From Candidatus Thermofonsia Clade 1 bacterium (GTDB lineage Bacteria > Chloroflexota > Anaerolineae > Aggregatilineales > UBA2796): 64,000 nucleotides of DNA. The notes beneath the pieces are model-generated. The model did not search any database and was not told the DNA's origin. It was given only the letters and a program-made list of their open reading frames with translations. The DNA lies in contig PGTK01000002.1 in the NCBI GenBank assembly GCA_002794705.1, positions 186,001 through 250,000 of the forward strand. Reading direction: 5' to 3'. The first letter of the stretch is position 1; each line of letters starts with the position of its first letter. The translations under genes were made by a program, and so were the position numbers. Positions 1-8,543 of the stretch are shown piece after piece.

Positions 1-2130
1 ACGTATCGCCCCTCGCTCGGAGCAGACCGCGTGGAAGCCCATCGCTCGTTAGAAAAAACTTGCCACATGGCGCTAGAGTTGCTCAATTGCGATCTGGCAT
101 GGCTGCTGGCAGTCGAAGGTGATCGGTTGCACAGCCGTGCGCTCGCCAGCGCCAAAGGCGAAAGCGCTGCAGAGGTCTTTTTGTGGCGCCTGCACGGGAA
201 GGCGGCACAGCACATGCACTTCCCATTGGCGGCGCAGCACAGCGCTCTAGCCGCCCTGCTTCTATCGGGCGAGGCACGTCTGAACCTCCCAATGGCAGAG
301 CTACGCAGTCTGCCTGATGGTGTGCGCCTTGCCCGTGCGCTCACACAGTTGCGCCATACCTATCTGCATACCTTGCCGATTTACAACGGCGACGCGCCGC
401 TCGGCTTGTTAGTCCTAGCCACTGACTCACTAGCTGATGCTGGCTACTGGCAAGACATGCATCTGATCGAGGTGCTGACGGCGCACGCCTGCCTTGCCCT
501 TCAGAATGTGCGCCTAATGGACTCCGTTGCCGCACGCGAATCGCAAATGCGCGCTGATCAAGCCTTTCTCAAGCGCGTCCTCGATACTATGGGCGATGGT
601 CTGTTGGTAGTGGATGAAGAGGCGCGTGTTCGCTATGTGAACAATCGCTTGCTGCGCATGACGGGCTATGTGCGCGAGGAAATCTACGGTAACAGCGTCG
701 GGATGCTGTTTCATCCTGAGTCGCGTGAGGCACTGGTGCGCAAATTACAGCGTGACGAGTGCAGCACGCTCAACTTTAGCCAGCAGCTGGTCACACGCTC
801 TGGACAAGTCGTGCCAGTGCTGATGTCGCGGGCAACCACGCACAGTGACGGTATGGAGCATACAATCCTCGTGCTGAGCGATCTGACTGAGCAGAAATTA
901 CGCGAACAGGCGCTTGAGCGGCAAGGGGAGCGTCTGCGGGCGCTCAATCGGGCTGTGCAAGCCCTGAATGCCGCTTTTGATCAGGCGCAAGTGATCGCCT
1001 TGCTCTTGGAGGCTGCCCGCGAAATGACCGCCTGCCCGCACGTCCGAATCTTTCTGAGCGTGCCTGAGCAAGCCGATCTATTCCATGTTGTGACGGAAGA
1101 AAACGCGCATGAGCTGTATTCAGCGGCTAACCTTGCACGGCTGCGAGAAAGCCCGATCAAGCGCGCTGTGCAAGAGCGTCGCGCCCAGCTGGAGGAGCTG
1201 GTGAACAGTGCAACGACGGAGCGGGCTTGGCTGTTAGCCTTGCCGCTCAGCGTCGCCGATCAGGTGATCGGCGTTTTAGAGGTGTACAAACAGTCTGAAA
1301 ATTGTTTCAGCCGCGATGATGTAGAATTCCTAGAAAATTTAGTTGCTGCTGCAGCCGCTGCCTTTGAGAAAGCAGGCTTGTACCATTCTCTTGAGCAGCG
1401 CGCTGCAGCCCTTCAGCGCACTTATGATGAGCTACGCGAGGCAGAGCGCATAAAAGACAATCTGCTCCAGAGTCTTGCCCATGAGCTGAAAACACCGCTG
1501 CATAAGATCATCATGCAGCTCCAAATCCTAGATGATGAGATGTACGGCGCTCTGAACGCTGAACAGCACAATTCGTTGCGCGCTGCACTGGGCTGGGGCG
1601 CACAGCTGGCAAGCATCGTTGATGAAATTGTGATTGTGCAAGCGCTTAGTGCCGACGATCTGCACCTCACAGCTGTAGACCTAGAGCAACTGACAGCGCA
1701 AGCCGTTCGAAAGGTGCGTTTGTTGGCAGGCGAACTGCAATTGGCGATCACAGTCAACCTTCAGCCGCATTTACCGCCTGTGCGCGGCGATGAGAGGCAT
1801 TTGTCAACCGTGTTTGAGCAACTCCTGAGCAATGCAGTCAAATTCAGCCCGGAGGGTGCGCAAATTGAGCTGACAATCGTACAGGATAGCGTCAGTACGG
1901 TCTTGGTGTGCGTCCGCGATCATGGGATTGGCATCCCAATTGAGGCGCAAACGCGCATTTTTGAGCGCGGCTATCAGGTGGAGAGCGGCATCACACGACG
2001 TTTTGGCGGTGTCGGTTTAGGTCTAGCAATGGTGCGGCGCATTGTGGAGGCGCACAACGGGCGAGTCTGGGTTGAGAGCGCGCTTGGTGAGGGCAGCACA
2101 TTTTATGTGCAACTGCCCATTGCGATCTAA
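1..2130 (+). CDS. Hybrid GAF-PAS-GAF sensor histidine kinase (5' partial)
   Basis: Membrane-less sensor histidine kinase that would autophosphorylate and signal to a response regulator not seen here. Order of parts: an N-terminal GAF-like domain (about residues 1-170 counted from the GTG at 31), a PAS domain (about 180-295, with the typical 'GDGLLVVDEEARVRYVN' opening), a second GAF domain (about 325-455), then the dimerisation/phosphoacceptor helix with H-box LAHELKTPL (His484), and an HATPase with N-box 'LLSNAVKFSPEG', G1 'DHGIGIP' and G2 'GGVGLGLAM'. The frame is open from base 1 without a stop, and the first GAF domain begins almost at the GTG, so the true start probably lies left of the window. 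No transmembrane segment is visible, so it should be cytosolic. The family is certain; the ligand is unknown. Confidence 0.9.
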   Translation, partial: TYRPSLGADRVEAHRSLEKTCHMALELLNCDLAWLLAVEGDRLHSRALASAKGESAAEVFLWRLHGKAAQHMHFPLAAQHSALAALLLSGEARLNLPMAELRSLPDGVRLARALTQLRHTYLHTLPIYNGDAPLGLLVLATDSLADAGYWQDMHLIEVLTAHACLALQNVRLMDSVAARESQMRADQAFLKRVLDTMGDGLLVVDEEARVRYVNNRLLRMTGYVREEIYGNSVGMLFHPESREALVRKLQRDECSTLNFSQQLVTRSGQVVPVLMSRATTHSDGMEHTILVLSDLTEQKLREQALERQGERLRALNRAVQALNAAFDQAQVIALLLEAAREMTACPHVRIFLSVPEQADLFHVVTEENAHELYSAANLARLRESPIKRAVQERRAQLEELVNSATTERAWLLALPLSVADQVIGVLEVYKQSENCFSRDDVEFLENLVAAAAAAFEKAGLYHSLEQRAAALQRTYDELREAERIKDNLLQSLAHELKTPLHKIIMQLQILDDEMYGALNAEQHNSLRAALGWGAQLASIVDEIVIVQALSADDLHLTAVDLEQLTAQAVRKVRLLAGELQLAITVNLQPHLPPVRGDERHLSTVFEQLLSNAVKFSPEGAQIELTIVQDSVSTVLVCVRDHGIGIPIEAQTRIFERGYQVESGITRRFGGVGLGLAMVRRIVEAHNGRVWVESALGEGSTFYVQLPIAI

Positions 2131-2159
2131 AAAGGCGGCATGAAAACTCACGCCGCCTT
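2129..2159 (-). terminator. Rho-independent terminator of the propeller-protein gene
   Basis: An 8-bp GC-rich stem (2132-2139 with 2152-2159, AAGGCGGC/GCCGCCTT) is followed on the minus strand by a run of five T (complement of 2129-2133). It sits between two convergent genes. The T-run is only on the minus-strand side, so it best serves the minus-strand gene, though the stem could slow transcription both ways. Confidence 0.75.
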
Positions 2160-2179
2160 CTGAGGCTTACTGAATCAGG

Positions 2180-5155
2180 CTATTGACGCGGCACAAAAGT
2201 CGGCGCAACTTCGGGCGCGCTTGGCTCAGAGGCGCTTGATTCAGGCGCGCTGGGCGGTGGCGGAGGCGCACCCCAGTAGCCGGCAATGGGCAAATCATTC
2301 CCAATGCCGTAGACGATGTCAATATCAGCAATGCCCGTGCTCAACTCGTTGCGGAAGTAGGTGACACCATTCGTGCGGCGATACACACCCACACCTGAAC
2401 GCCCATCCCCATTCCAGTCGCCTGCAAAGGGATAGTCGCCCGGATCGCCGAAGATGAACGAGAAGTCAGCAATGATCACGCAGCTATTGCAAATTGAGTT
2501 AACCAAATAGTAGGTAGCCGTACTAGGGCGATAGACACCGGGCGTATCGCGTCCATCACCATCCCAGTCGCCCGCTACAGGGAGGTCGCCGGGTATGCCA
2601 AGAATCAATGTGAAGTCGGCAAAGCCTGTGTCTAGAGTATTCTTCAGGTATATCAGTCCATTGCTCGGACGGAAAACGCCGACGCCATCACGTCCATCGC
2701 CGTCCCAGTCGCCTGCGAAGGGAATGTCGTCTGGGTTACCAAGAAAGAACGAGTAAACAATTGGCGCGCCTTGGACATTGGCATTCGTCAAGAAAAACTG
2801 ACCTGTGCTGCGGCGATAGAAGCCAATGGTCGCAATACCGTCGCCATTCCAATCGCCTGCCACTGGATAGTCATCAGACTGCCCAAGCGCCACTTCGATG
2901 TCGGCAAAGCCTGTTGTATTGCTGTTGCGCAGGTAAAAGCGCGCTTGATCGGGACGGAAGATACCAATCGTATCTATCGGCAAAGCAGTGAACATCGCAT
3001 AGTGTGTGTAGGCAGCATTGTTTGCCAGTGTGAACTGCCCGCCAACTGCCAGCTGTGAAACTCGCAGAGCCATTGCACGGACGGTGCTATTCACGCCACC
3101 TGTCCATGGGCGCAAATTCCCTGTAGCGGCATCGAACGCGGCAAGGCGCGAGCGTGCTTGGCTGCCAATCTGAGTGAAGTCGCCGCCTACGAAGAGCGTT
3201 GAGCTGTTGAGCGCAAGCGCATAGACGTTGTTATCGGGGTCAGGATTCCAGCTTGTGAGAGTGCCATCAATGCGGCGAACTTGCGCTAGATAGCGGCGCG
3301 GCACACTGCCAACCTCTAGGAAGAATCCGCCTATGTACACATTCTCGCCTGAGACAACAATCGAGTGTACGCTGTTATCTGGGGCTGGATCCCAAGCTGT
3401 GGCAAGCCCTGTGCTGAGATCAACCTCAGCTAAGAAACGCCTTATATTACCACCAATGCTGCTAAACACCCCGCCGACATAGACTGTGTTGCTGGTAGTT
3501 AGCGCGATGGTCAGCACACCTGAGTCGGCGTTGGGATTCCACGACGTGGCGTTACCTGTGGTGATGTCAAGCGCTGCAATGCGGTTTCTGGGTTGACCGC
3601 CAATGTTCGTGAACTGCCCGCCTGCATAGACCGTTGTAGCGTTCGTGGCGAAAGCTTGTACATTGTTATCAGCGCCTGGGTTCCATGAGGTAGCTGCGCC
3701 ATTGCTCAGTTGTAGGGCTGCAATGTTCTGGCGAGGTTGCCCGCCGATGAAATTGAAGCGCCCGCCCACATAAAGCGTGCTACCTTGAATGGCTAGGGCT
3801 TGGACATTAGCCGTCTGTGTGCCATTGGAAACAATCGTATTCCAGCTGGTCGGTCGCCCTGTGTTGATATCAATGGCTGCAAGGTGTGTGCGCCGCACGC
3901 CTGCGGCATGGCGATAGTTGCCGCCCACAAAAGCTGTACCGCCGCTGATCGCAATGCTATGAACTGCTCCACCTGTCCCCGGGTTCCAGCTTGTGGCAGA
4001 GCCAGTCGTATTGTTGAGCATGGCGAGGTTGCTGCGCACCTGATTGCCAATGATGTTAAACTCACCACCTACATAGACACTGCTGCCACTTGGCACAATG
4101 ACTCGCACAATGCCATTCGCATTCGGATCCCACGAAGTGACTGAGCCTGTGTCGGCATCAATCGCTGCTATGCGAGAGCGGAACTCCGTGCCGATATCGA
4201 AAAAGGCGCCGCCCACATAGAGCGTGCTGCCGCTGAGCGCCATTGCATAGACCGAACCACTTGCTTCAGGATCCCAAGCTAGTGGCGTGCTGCTATCGAG
4301 CGGCAGAGCAGCAAGGTGATAACGGACTTGGCTACCAACGAGCGTGAAATCGCCGCCGATAAACAGGCGGTTGTTCGGCGCGTCTAGCGCCATGGTAAAA
4401 ACTGTGCTGTTCGCGTTCGGATTCCACGTTGTGGTTGTGCCATCGCTGGTGTTGACCGCGCCGATGTTGTTGCGCCCATTCATGTTGATGCGATCAAACT
4501 TGCCGCCCACATAGAGTGTGCCACCATTCAGCGCCAAGGCGTGAACAGCAGTTGAGGCAGGGTCAATATCTAGCATCACACTGGGCGCAAAGCCGCTGAT
4601 CAGCGCACCTGTGCCGCCATCTACCGCTGCAAGGCGGCTGCGCGAAGTGCTGTTAATCTGCGTGAACTGCCCGCCTACATACAGCCGATTGGTGGCGCTA
4701 TCGAATAGCAACACATTGACTATGCCATCAGCACTCGCTGTGAAATTCGTATCCACAGTTTTATTGCTGAGAATGCGCGCCAGGCGGGTGCGCCCCACGC
4801 CACCTACACTTGTGAAATCGCCGCCGATGTACCAACCGCCTGCCCCATCAGGCACAGCCGCCCTGACTGTGCCCTCCACGAGCGGGAATGTGTTATCCCA
4901 TGCGCCAGTGGTGGTGCTGAGCGCTACCCAGCTGCCCGTGTACGGACCAATGAAGTTGAAGCTGCCACCAATGTAGAATAGGTTGCCATCCTGCACAATA
5001 GCGTTAACATCGCCATTGGCGCTCCAGGCGTTTGTGTTCAGGTTTGGTGCTTTCCATGCCTGCACAGGCTGTGGCGTATGGGCTAGGCTTGCCACACATA
5101 CCGCCAGAACAATAAGACCTGTCAAAAATCGGCGCATAGATGCTTTGTGCCTCAC
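2180..5155 (-). CDS. Secreted delta-60-type double beta-propeller protein with C-terminal FG-GAP-like repeats
   Basis: Extracytoplasmic repeat protein of 991 residues; function unknown. The N-terminus carries a signal peptide (hydrophobic core FLTGLIVLAVCVASLA, likely cleavage after VQA near residue 33). Fourteen repeats of about 50 residues follow, each with a core like 'VxAlAlxgxtlYVGGxF' then 'RxxLAAxDxxTGxxTSWxP', typical of the delta-60/DUF5122 propeller family; fourteen would fit two seven-bladed propellers. The C-terminus has four complete FG-GAP-like units with Asp-rich DW(N/D)GDG loops that resemble calcium sites, a fifth truncated unit, and a Pro/Ser/Glu-rich tail. The codon at 5155 is GTG; an in-frame ATG at 5137 placed just before the signal peptide is an equally likely start. 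Likely cell-surface binding or adhesion, by inference. Confidence 0.85.
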   Translation of the reverse strand: MRHKASMRRFLTGLIVLAVCVASLAHTPQPVQAWKAPNLNTNAWSANGDVNAIVQDGNLFYIGGSFNFIGPYTGSWVALSTTTGAWDNTFPLVEGTVRAAVPDGAGGWYIGGDFTSVGGVGRTRLARILSNKTVDTNFTASADGIVNVLLFDSATNRLYVGGQFTQINSTSRSRLAAVDGGTGALISGFAPSVMLDIDPASTAVHALALNGGTLYVGGKFDRINMNGRNNIGAVNTSDGTTTTWNPNANSTVFTMALDAPNNRLFIGGDFTLVGSQVRYHLAALPLDSSTPLAWDPEASGSVYAMALSGSTLYVGGAFFDIGTEFRSRIAAIDADTGSVTSWDPNANGIVRVIVPSGSSVYVGGEFNIIGNQVRSNLAMLNNTTGSATSWNPGTGGAVHSIAISGGTAFVGGNYRHAAGVRRTHLAAIDINTGRPTSWNTIVSNGTQTANVQALAIQGSTLYVGGRFNFIGGQPRQNIAALQLSNGAATSWNPGADNNVQAFATNATTVYAGGQFTNIGGQPRNRIAALDITTGNATSWNPNADSGVLTIALTTSNTVYVGGVFSSIGGNIRRFLAEVDLSTGLATAWDPAPDNSVHSIVVSGENVYIGGFFLEVGSVPRRYLAQVRRIDGTLTSWNPDPDNNVYALALNSSTLFVGGDFTQIGSQARSRLAAFDAATGNLRPWTGGVNSTVRAMALRVSQLAVGGQFTLANNAAYTHYAMFTALPIDTIGIFRPDQARFYLRNSNTTGFADIEVALGQSDDYPVAGDWNGDGIATIGFYRRSTGQFFLTNANVQGAPIVYSFFLGNPDDIPFAGDWDGDGRDGVGVFRPSNGLIYLKNTLDTGFADFTLILGIPGDLPVAGDWDGDGRDTPGVYRPSTATYYLVNSICNSCVIIADFSFIFGDPGDYPFAGDWNGDGRSGVGVYRRTNGVTYFRNELSTGIADIDIVYGIGNDLPIAGYWGAPPPPPSAPESSASEPSAPEVAPTFVPRQ

Positions 5156-5473
5156 TTTCTGCCAAATTTCGCCCCTTTAGAGAGTATACTTGATTTGTGG
5201 CGCATTTATGCCGTTTCAGGGGCATAACAAGTTCGTTTAGACCTAGATAGAGTCCTCAGACCGTGCGCCTGCTTATGACTGAATAACCGCGTTCATCTCA
5301 AAAAAGAGGTGTAAAGAGATTCGATCACTGATGAAATTTTCTTTACAGCACGTGAGGCATAGGGGTGCTCATTTTTTAACGCTCTCTGAGCTGAACTACG
5401 CCGATTCTTGCGCAATTCTTGCACAGACCTGCTAGACTCGCCTCAGATCACTCACTCTGAGATGAGGTTGCCT
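5156..5473. promoter_or_regulatory. Divergent intergenic region upstream of htpG
   Basis: This 318-base gap separates the divergent propeller gene and htpG. I see no gene in it. For htpG there is a candidate -35/-10 pair TTGCGC (5408-5413) and TAGACT (5433-5438) with a long 19-base spacer, so it is weak. Between this and the ribosome-binding site TGAGG (5462-5466) is a perfect 6-bp inverted repeat, CTCAGA (5442-5447) and TCTGAG (5456-5461), a possible operator. No CIRCE element is present. The octamer CACTGATG occurs at 5326-5333 and recurs twice upstream of clpB. A TATACT on the minus strand near 5185-5190 could be the -10 of the propeller gene. Confidence 0.4.
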
Positions 5474-7339
5474 ATGACTGCACCTGCAGCACAAACCTAC
5501 GAGTTTCGGGCTGAGATTCAACAACTGTTGCACATTCTGATTCACGCCCTTTACACGGATCGTGAGATTTTTCTGCGGGAGTTGATTTCGAACGCTTCAG
5601 ATGCGCTCAATCGCCTGCGCTTTGAGCAGCTAACCAACGCTGAAGTAATCGATCCTGAGGCTGAGCTCGCCATTCGCATCACGTTTGACCCTGAGGCGCG
5701 CACGCTGACCGTCACAGATACCGGTATCGGTATGAATCGTGATGAGATCGTAGAGAATCTCGGCACGATTGCGCACAGCGGCGCTATGGCGTTTATCAAG
5801 GCGGTTCAGGAGCGCGGCGGACAGTCGCCTAATGACATCATCGGGCAGTTTGGCGTCGGCTTTTACTCGGTCTTCATGGTTGCTGAAAAGGTTGAAGTGA
5901 TCTCGCGCTCGTATCGCCCGAACGATCAAGCAGTTTTGTGGACAAGTCAGGGCGGCACGGATTACACGGTCGCGCCTGCGGAGCGTTCGCAGCGCGGCAC
6001 GCAGATCACGCTCTACATCAAGGAAGATGCAGCTGAACTGCTCAACGAGCGCACTTTGAAGCGCATCATCACAACGCATTCTAATTACATCCCCTTCCCG
6101 ATCTATCTCGGCGAGACTGTGGTCAACGCCCAGACAGCGCTTTGGCGGCGCAATCCGCGTGAGGTAGAGGCGCAGGAATATCAGGACTTTTTCAAGCAGC
6201 TCACCTTTGACTCTAATCCGCCCACGCTGACCATTCATCAGGTGGCTGATGCGCCTGTGCAGTTCTACGCGCTGCTTTTTGTGCCTGCCAAGCTGGATCG
6301 TGGCATTTTGGTCGGTGAGGGGCAGGGCAAGCTGCGCCTATATGCGCGCAAAGTCCTGATTCAGGATCACGCTAAAGACCTCTTGCCAGAGTGGATGCGC
6401 TTTGTGGAGGGCGTGATCGACTCTGAGGACTTGCCGCTCAACATCTCGCGTGAGACCGTGCAGTCGAACCGCTTGATGCAGCGCCTCAAGCAGACCATCA
6501 CGAGCCGCGTGTTGAGCGAGTTGGAGTCGCTGGTGGAAAAGTCGCCTGAGCGCTACCTGAACTTCTGGAATGAGTTCGGACGCCTGCTCAAGGAAGGCAC
6601 AATTACGGATGCAGCCTACCGCGAGCGCTTGATCCCGCTTTTGCGTTTCCGCACCTTGCGCCATTCCAATCAGCTGATCAGCCTCAAGCAGTATGTCTCT
6701 GAAATGGTCGCTGAGCAGGAGCATATTTATTACCTGTTTGGCGACGATCCGCAGTCCATTTTGCGCAGTCCGCATTTGGACGTTTTCCGTGCGCGCAAGG
6801 TAGACGTGCTGCTGCTGACCGATACAATAGATAGCTTCCTTGTGAATGCCATCGGCATTTTTGAGGAGAAAAAGCTGCATAACGGCGCGGATGCCGATCT
6901 CAAGTTGCCTGCAGGCGCTGAGGAAGAGACCCCGCAGGCTGAGTCGTTGCCTGCTGAGGCTCAGGCGACGCTGATCGAGCGCTTTAAGCGCGTGCTGGGC
7001 GAGCGCGTGCAGGATGTGCGCGCTACAGACTTGCTGCGCGAGAATCCTGTGCGTTTGGTCGCGCCTGATCAGGGCTTTGGCGCCGACATGGAGCGAGTCT
7101 ACCGCCTGTTGGATAAAGATTTCAAGCTGCCGACGCGCATTTTGGAGATCAATCCGCGGCATCCGATCATTCGCAACTTGAGCGCTATGCCTGATGAGCC
7201 GCTCGCTGAGCAGATCATTGAGCAGCTTTTTGAAGGCGCGCTTTTGATCGAGGGCATTCATCCGCGCCCAGTAGATATGTTGCCGCGCTTGCACGCGATC
7301 ATGGAAGCGGCAACGCGCCGCAGCCTCCCTGCTGAGTGA
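5474..7339 (+). CDS. htpG: Chaperone protein HtpG (Hsp90)
   Basis: ATP-dependent molecular chaperone of the Hsp90 family, cytosolic, 621 residues, the usual bacterial length. The N-terminal GHKL ATPase begins 'YEFRAEIQQLLHILIHALY' and contains 'LRELISNASDALNRLR', the DTGIGM loop and 'GQFGVGFYS', all standard Hsp90 ATP-site motifs. The middle domain has 'DSEDLPLNISRETVQ', another family signature, and the C-terminal dimerisation region is present. I place the start at the ATG at 5474, preceded by TGAGG at 7 bases, because it opens directly onto the conserved N-terminus; an in-frame upstream start at 5408 would lie inside the candidate promoter. It is followed by a hairpin and stands alone. Confidence 0.96.
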   Translation: MTAPAAQTYEFRAEIQQLLHILIHALYTDREIFLRELISNASDALNRLRFEQLTNAEVIDPEAELAIRITFDPEARTLTVTDTGIGMNRDEIVENLGTIAHSGAMAFIKAVQERGGQSPNDIIGQFGVGFYSVFMVAEKVEVISRSYRPNDQAVLWTSQGGTDYTVAPAERSQRGTQITLYIKEDAAELLNERTLKRIITTHSNYIPFPIYLGETVVNAQTALWRRNPREVEAQEYQDFFKQLTFDSNPPTLTIHQVADAPVQFYALLFVPAKLDRGILVGEGQGKLRLYARKVLIQDHAKDLLPEWMRFVEGVIDSEDLPLNISRETVQSNRLMQRLKQTITSRVLSELESLVEKSPERYLNFWNEFGRLLKEGTITDAAYRERLIPLLRFRTLRHSNQLISLKQYVSEMVAEQEHIYYLFGDDPQSILRSPHLDVFRARKVDVLLLTDTIDSFLVNAIGIFEEKKLHNGADADLKLPAGAEEETPQAESLPAEAQATLIERFKRVLGERVQDVRATDLLRENPVRLVAPDQGFGADMERVYRLLDKDFKLPTRILEINPRHPIIRNLSAMPDEPLAEQIIEQLFEGALLIEGIHPRPVDMLPRLHAIMEAATRRSLPAE

Positions 7340-7350
7340 GCGGGCTTTGG

Positions 7351-7381
7351 GCGGGCAATCGGCGGCATGTCGGTTGCCCGC
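7351..7381 (+). terminator. Hairpin downstream of htpG
   Basis: A 13-bp stem with a few G-U pairs (7351-7363 with 7369-7381) and a 5-base loop lies just after the htpG stop. There is no strong T-run after it, so it may be a weak terminator or a transcript-end stabiliser. Confidence 0.5.
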
Positions 7382-7452
7382 TTCAGCCCTAGCCGCTTTT
7401 GTGCTAGACGGGCTATACTTTCAGCCACTTTACCAGACAGGATAGGTGTACC

Positions 7453-8415
7453 ATGATGAGCGATCCGACCTTTTGGGCGGAACAATCCGTGATTGTGACA
7501 GGCGGTGCAGGCTTTCTGGGCAGGCACGTGGTAGAGGCACTCCATAGGCGCGGCGCCAAGCGCGTTTTTGTGGTGCGCAGCGCCGATTACGACCTGCGCC
7601 ATGAGGAAAATGTGCGCCGTCTTTACCGCGATGTGCCAGCTACGATGGTCATTCATTTGGCGGCGTCGGTGGGCGGCATTGGCGCAAATCGCAAGCATCC
7701 GGGCAGCTTTTTCTACAACAGCCTGATGATGGGCGTGCTGATGCTGGAGTACGCACGGCTTGCCAATGTGCCGAAGTTCGTAGGCATTGGCACGATCTGC
7801 GCTTATCCCAAGCATACGCCTGTGCCCTTCCGCGAGGAAGACCTCTGGAATGGCTATCCTGAGGAGACTAACGCGCCATACGGCTTGGCGAAGAAAATGC
7901 TCTTAGTGCAGGGACAGGCATATCGCCAAGAGTACGGCTATAACAGCATTCATCTCATGCCGACCAATCTCTACGGTCCGGGCGATAACTTCGATCCTGA
8001 GACCTCGCACGTGATCCCGGCGCTGATCCGCAAGTGTGTGATCGCTAAGCAGAATGGCGATCCATATATCGAGATTTGGGGTGATGGCACGCCCACCCGT
8101 GAGTTTTTGTATGTTAAAGACGCCGCTGAGGGCATTCTCTTAGCCGCTGAGCATTATAACGGCGCTGAGCCAGTCAATTTAGGCAGCGGCATGGAGATTT
8201 CAATCCGCGATTTAGCGGCGCTGATCGCTGAGCTGGTCGGTTTCAAAGGTGAATTCCGCTACGATACTAGCAAGCCGAACGGTCAGCCGCGCCGCCAGCT
8301 GGATGTCTCGCGGGCGCGAGAGGCGTTCGGCTTCACAGCAAAGACATCCTTCCGCGACGGGCTGCGCGAGACGGTCGCATGGTATTTGGAGCAAGTCGCA
8401 GCGCAGAGAGCATGA
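7453..8415 (+). CDS. GDP-L-fucose synthase family NAD-dependent epimerase
   Basis: Short-chain dehydrogenase/reductase of the extended NAD(P)-dependent epimerase class, 320 residues. It matches GDP-L-fucose synthase, which converts GDP-4-keto-6-deoxy-mannose to GDP-L-fucose for cell-surface polysaccharide. Visible features: the nucleotide-binding [10 protein letters not shown] near residue 17, '[14 protein letters not shown]', the catalytic YxxxK as YGLAKKM, and the fucose-synthase blocks '[11 protein letters not shown]', '[10 protein letters not shown]', '[13 protein letters not shown]' and '[16 protein letters not shown]'. The ATG at 7453 is preceded by a purine-rich AGGATAGG. It has no GDP-mannose dehydratase partner beside it. 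Substrate assignment is from family similarity. Confidence 0.88.
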   Translation: MMSDPTFWAEQSVIVTGGAGFLGRHVVEALHRRGAKRVFVVRSADYDLRHEENVRRLYRDVPATMVIHLAASVGGIGANRKHPGSFFYNSLMMGVLMLEYARLANVPKFVGIGTICAYPKHTPVPFREEDLWNGYPEETNAPYGLAKKMLLVQGQAYRQEYGYNSIHLMPTNLYGPGDNFDPETSHVIPALIRKCVIAKQNGDPYIEIWGDGTPTREFLYVKDAAEGILLAAEHYNGAEPVNLGSGMEISIRDLAALIAELVGFKGEFRYDTSKPNGQPRRQLDVSRAREAFGFTAKTSFRDGLRETVAWYLEQVAAQRA

Positions 8416-8479
8416 TGAGCACGTTGCACAGGCGCAGAGGGGACACAGCATCCCTCGCGCCTATCTTGTCTCTAGTGCT

Positions 8480-8507
8480 TTACAGATAAGACCATTTGTG
8501 CTACACT
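8480..8507 (+). promoter_or_regulatory. Promoter of the DNA methyltransferase gene
   Basis: TTACAG (8480-8485), 16-base spacer, TACACT (8502-8507). This sigma-70-like pair lies just in front of the TTG start chosen for the methyltransferase and would place transcription start near 8514, so a GTG at 8496 cannot be the translation start if the promoter is real. Confidence 0.55.
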
Positions 8508-8543
8508 CAACCGCTACAGCACACTGAAGTGGGAGCTGAAAAT

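Noticed and set aside
5408..5473. Upstream in-frame start of htpG
   Set aside because: It overlaps the candidate promoter and adds 22 unconserved residues.
5156..5473. CIRCE heat-shock element upstream of htpG
   Set aside because: The TTAGCACTC-N9-GAGTGCTAA pattern is not present.
5630..6238. Long open frame on the minus strand inside htpG
   Set aside because: It is fully antisense to a textbook Hsp90 gene, with no family pattern of its own; an effect of codon bias.
6338..7294. 318-codon minus-strand open frame inside htpG
   Set aside because: Antisense to conserved htpG codons; rich in Arg/Gln/His as expected for a shadow frame.
8496..8543. GTG at 8496 as start of the methyltransferase
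   Set aside because: It lies inside the -35/-10 pair (8480-8507) and has no SD; the TTG at 8544 has GGGAG at good distance.
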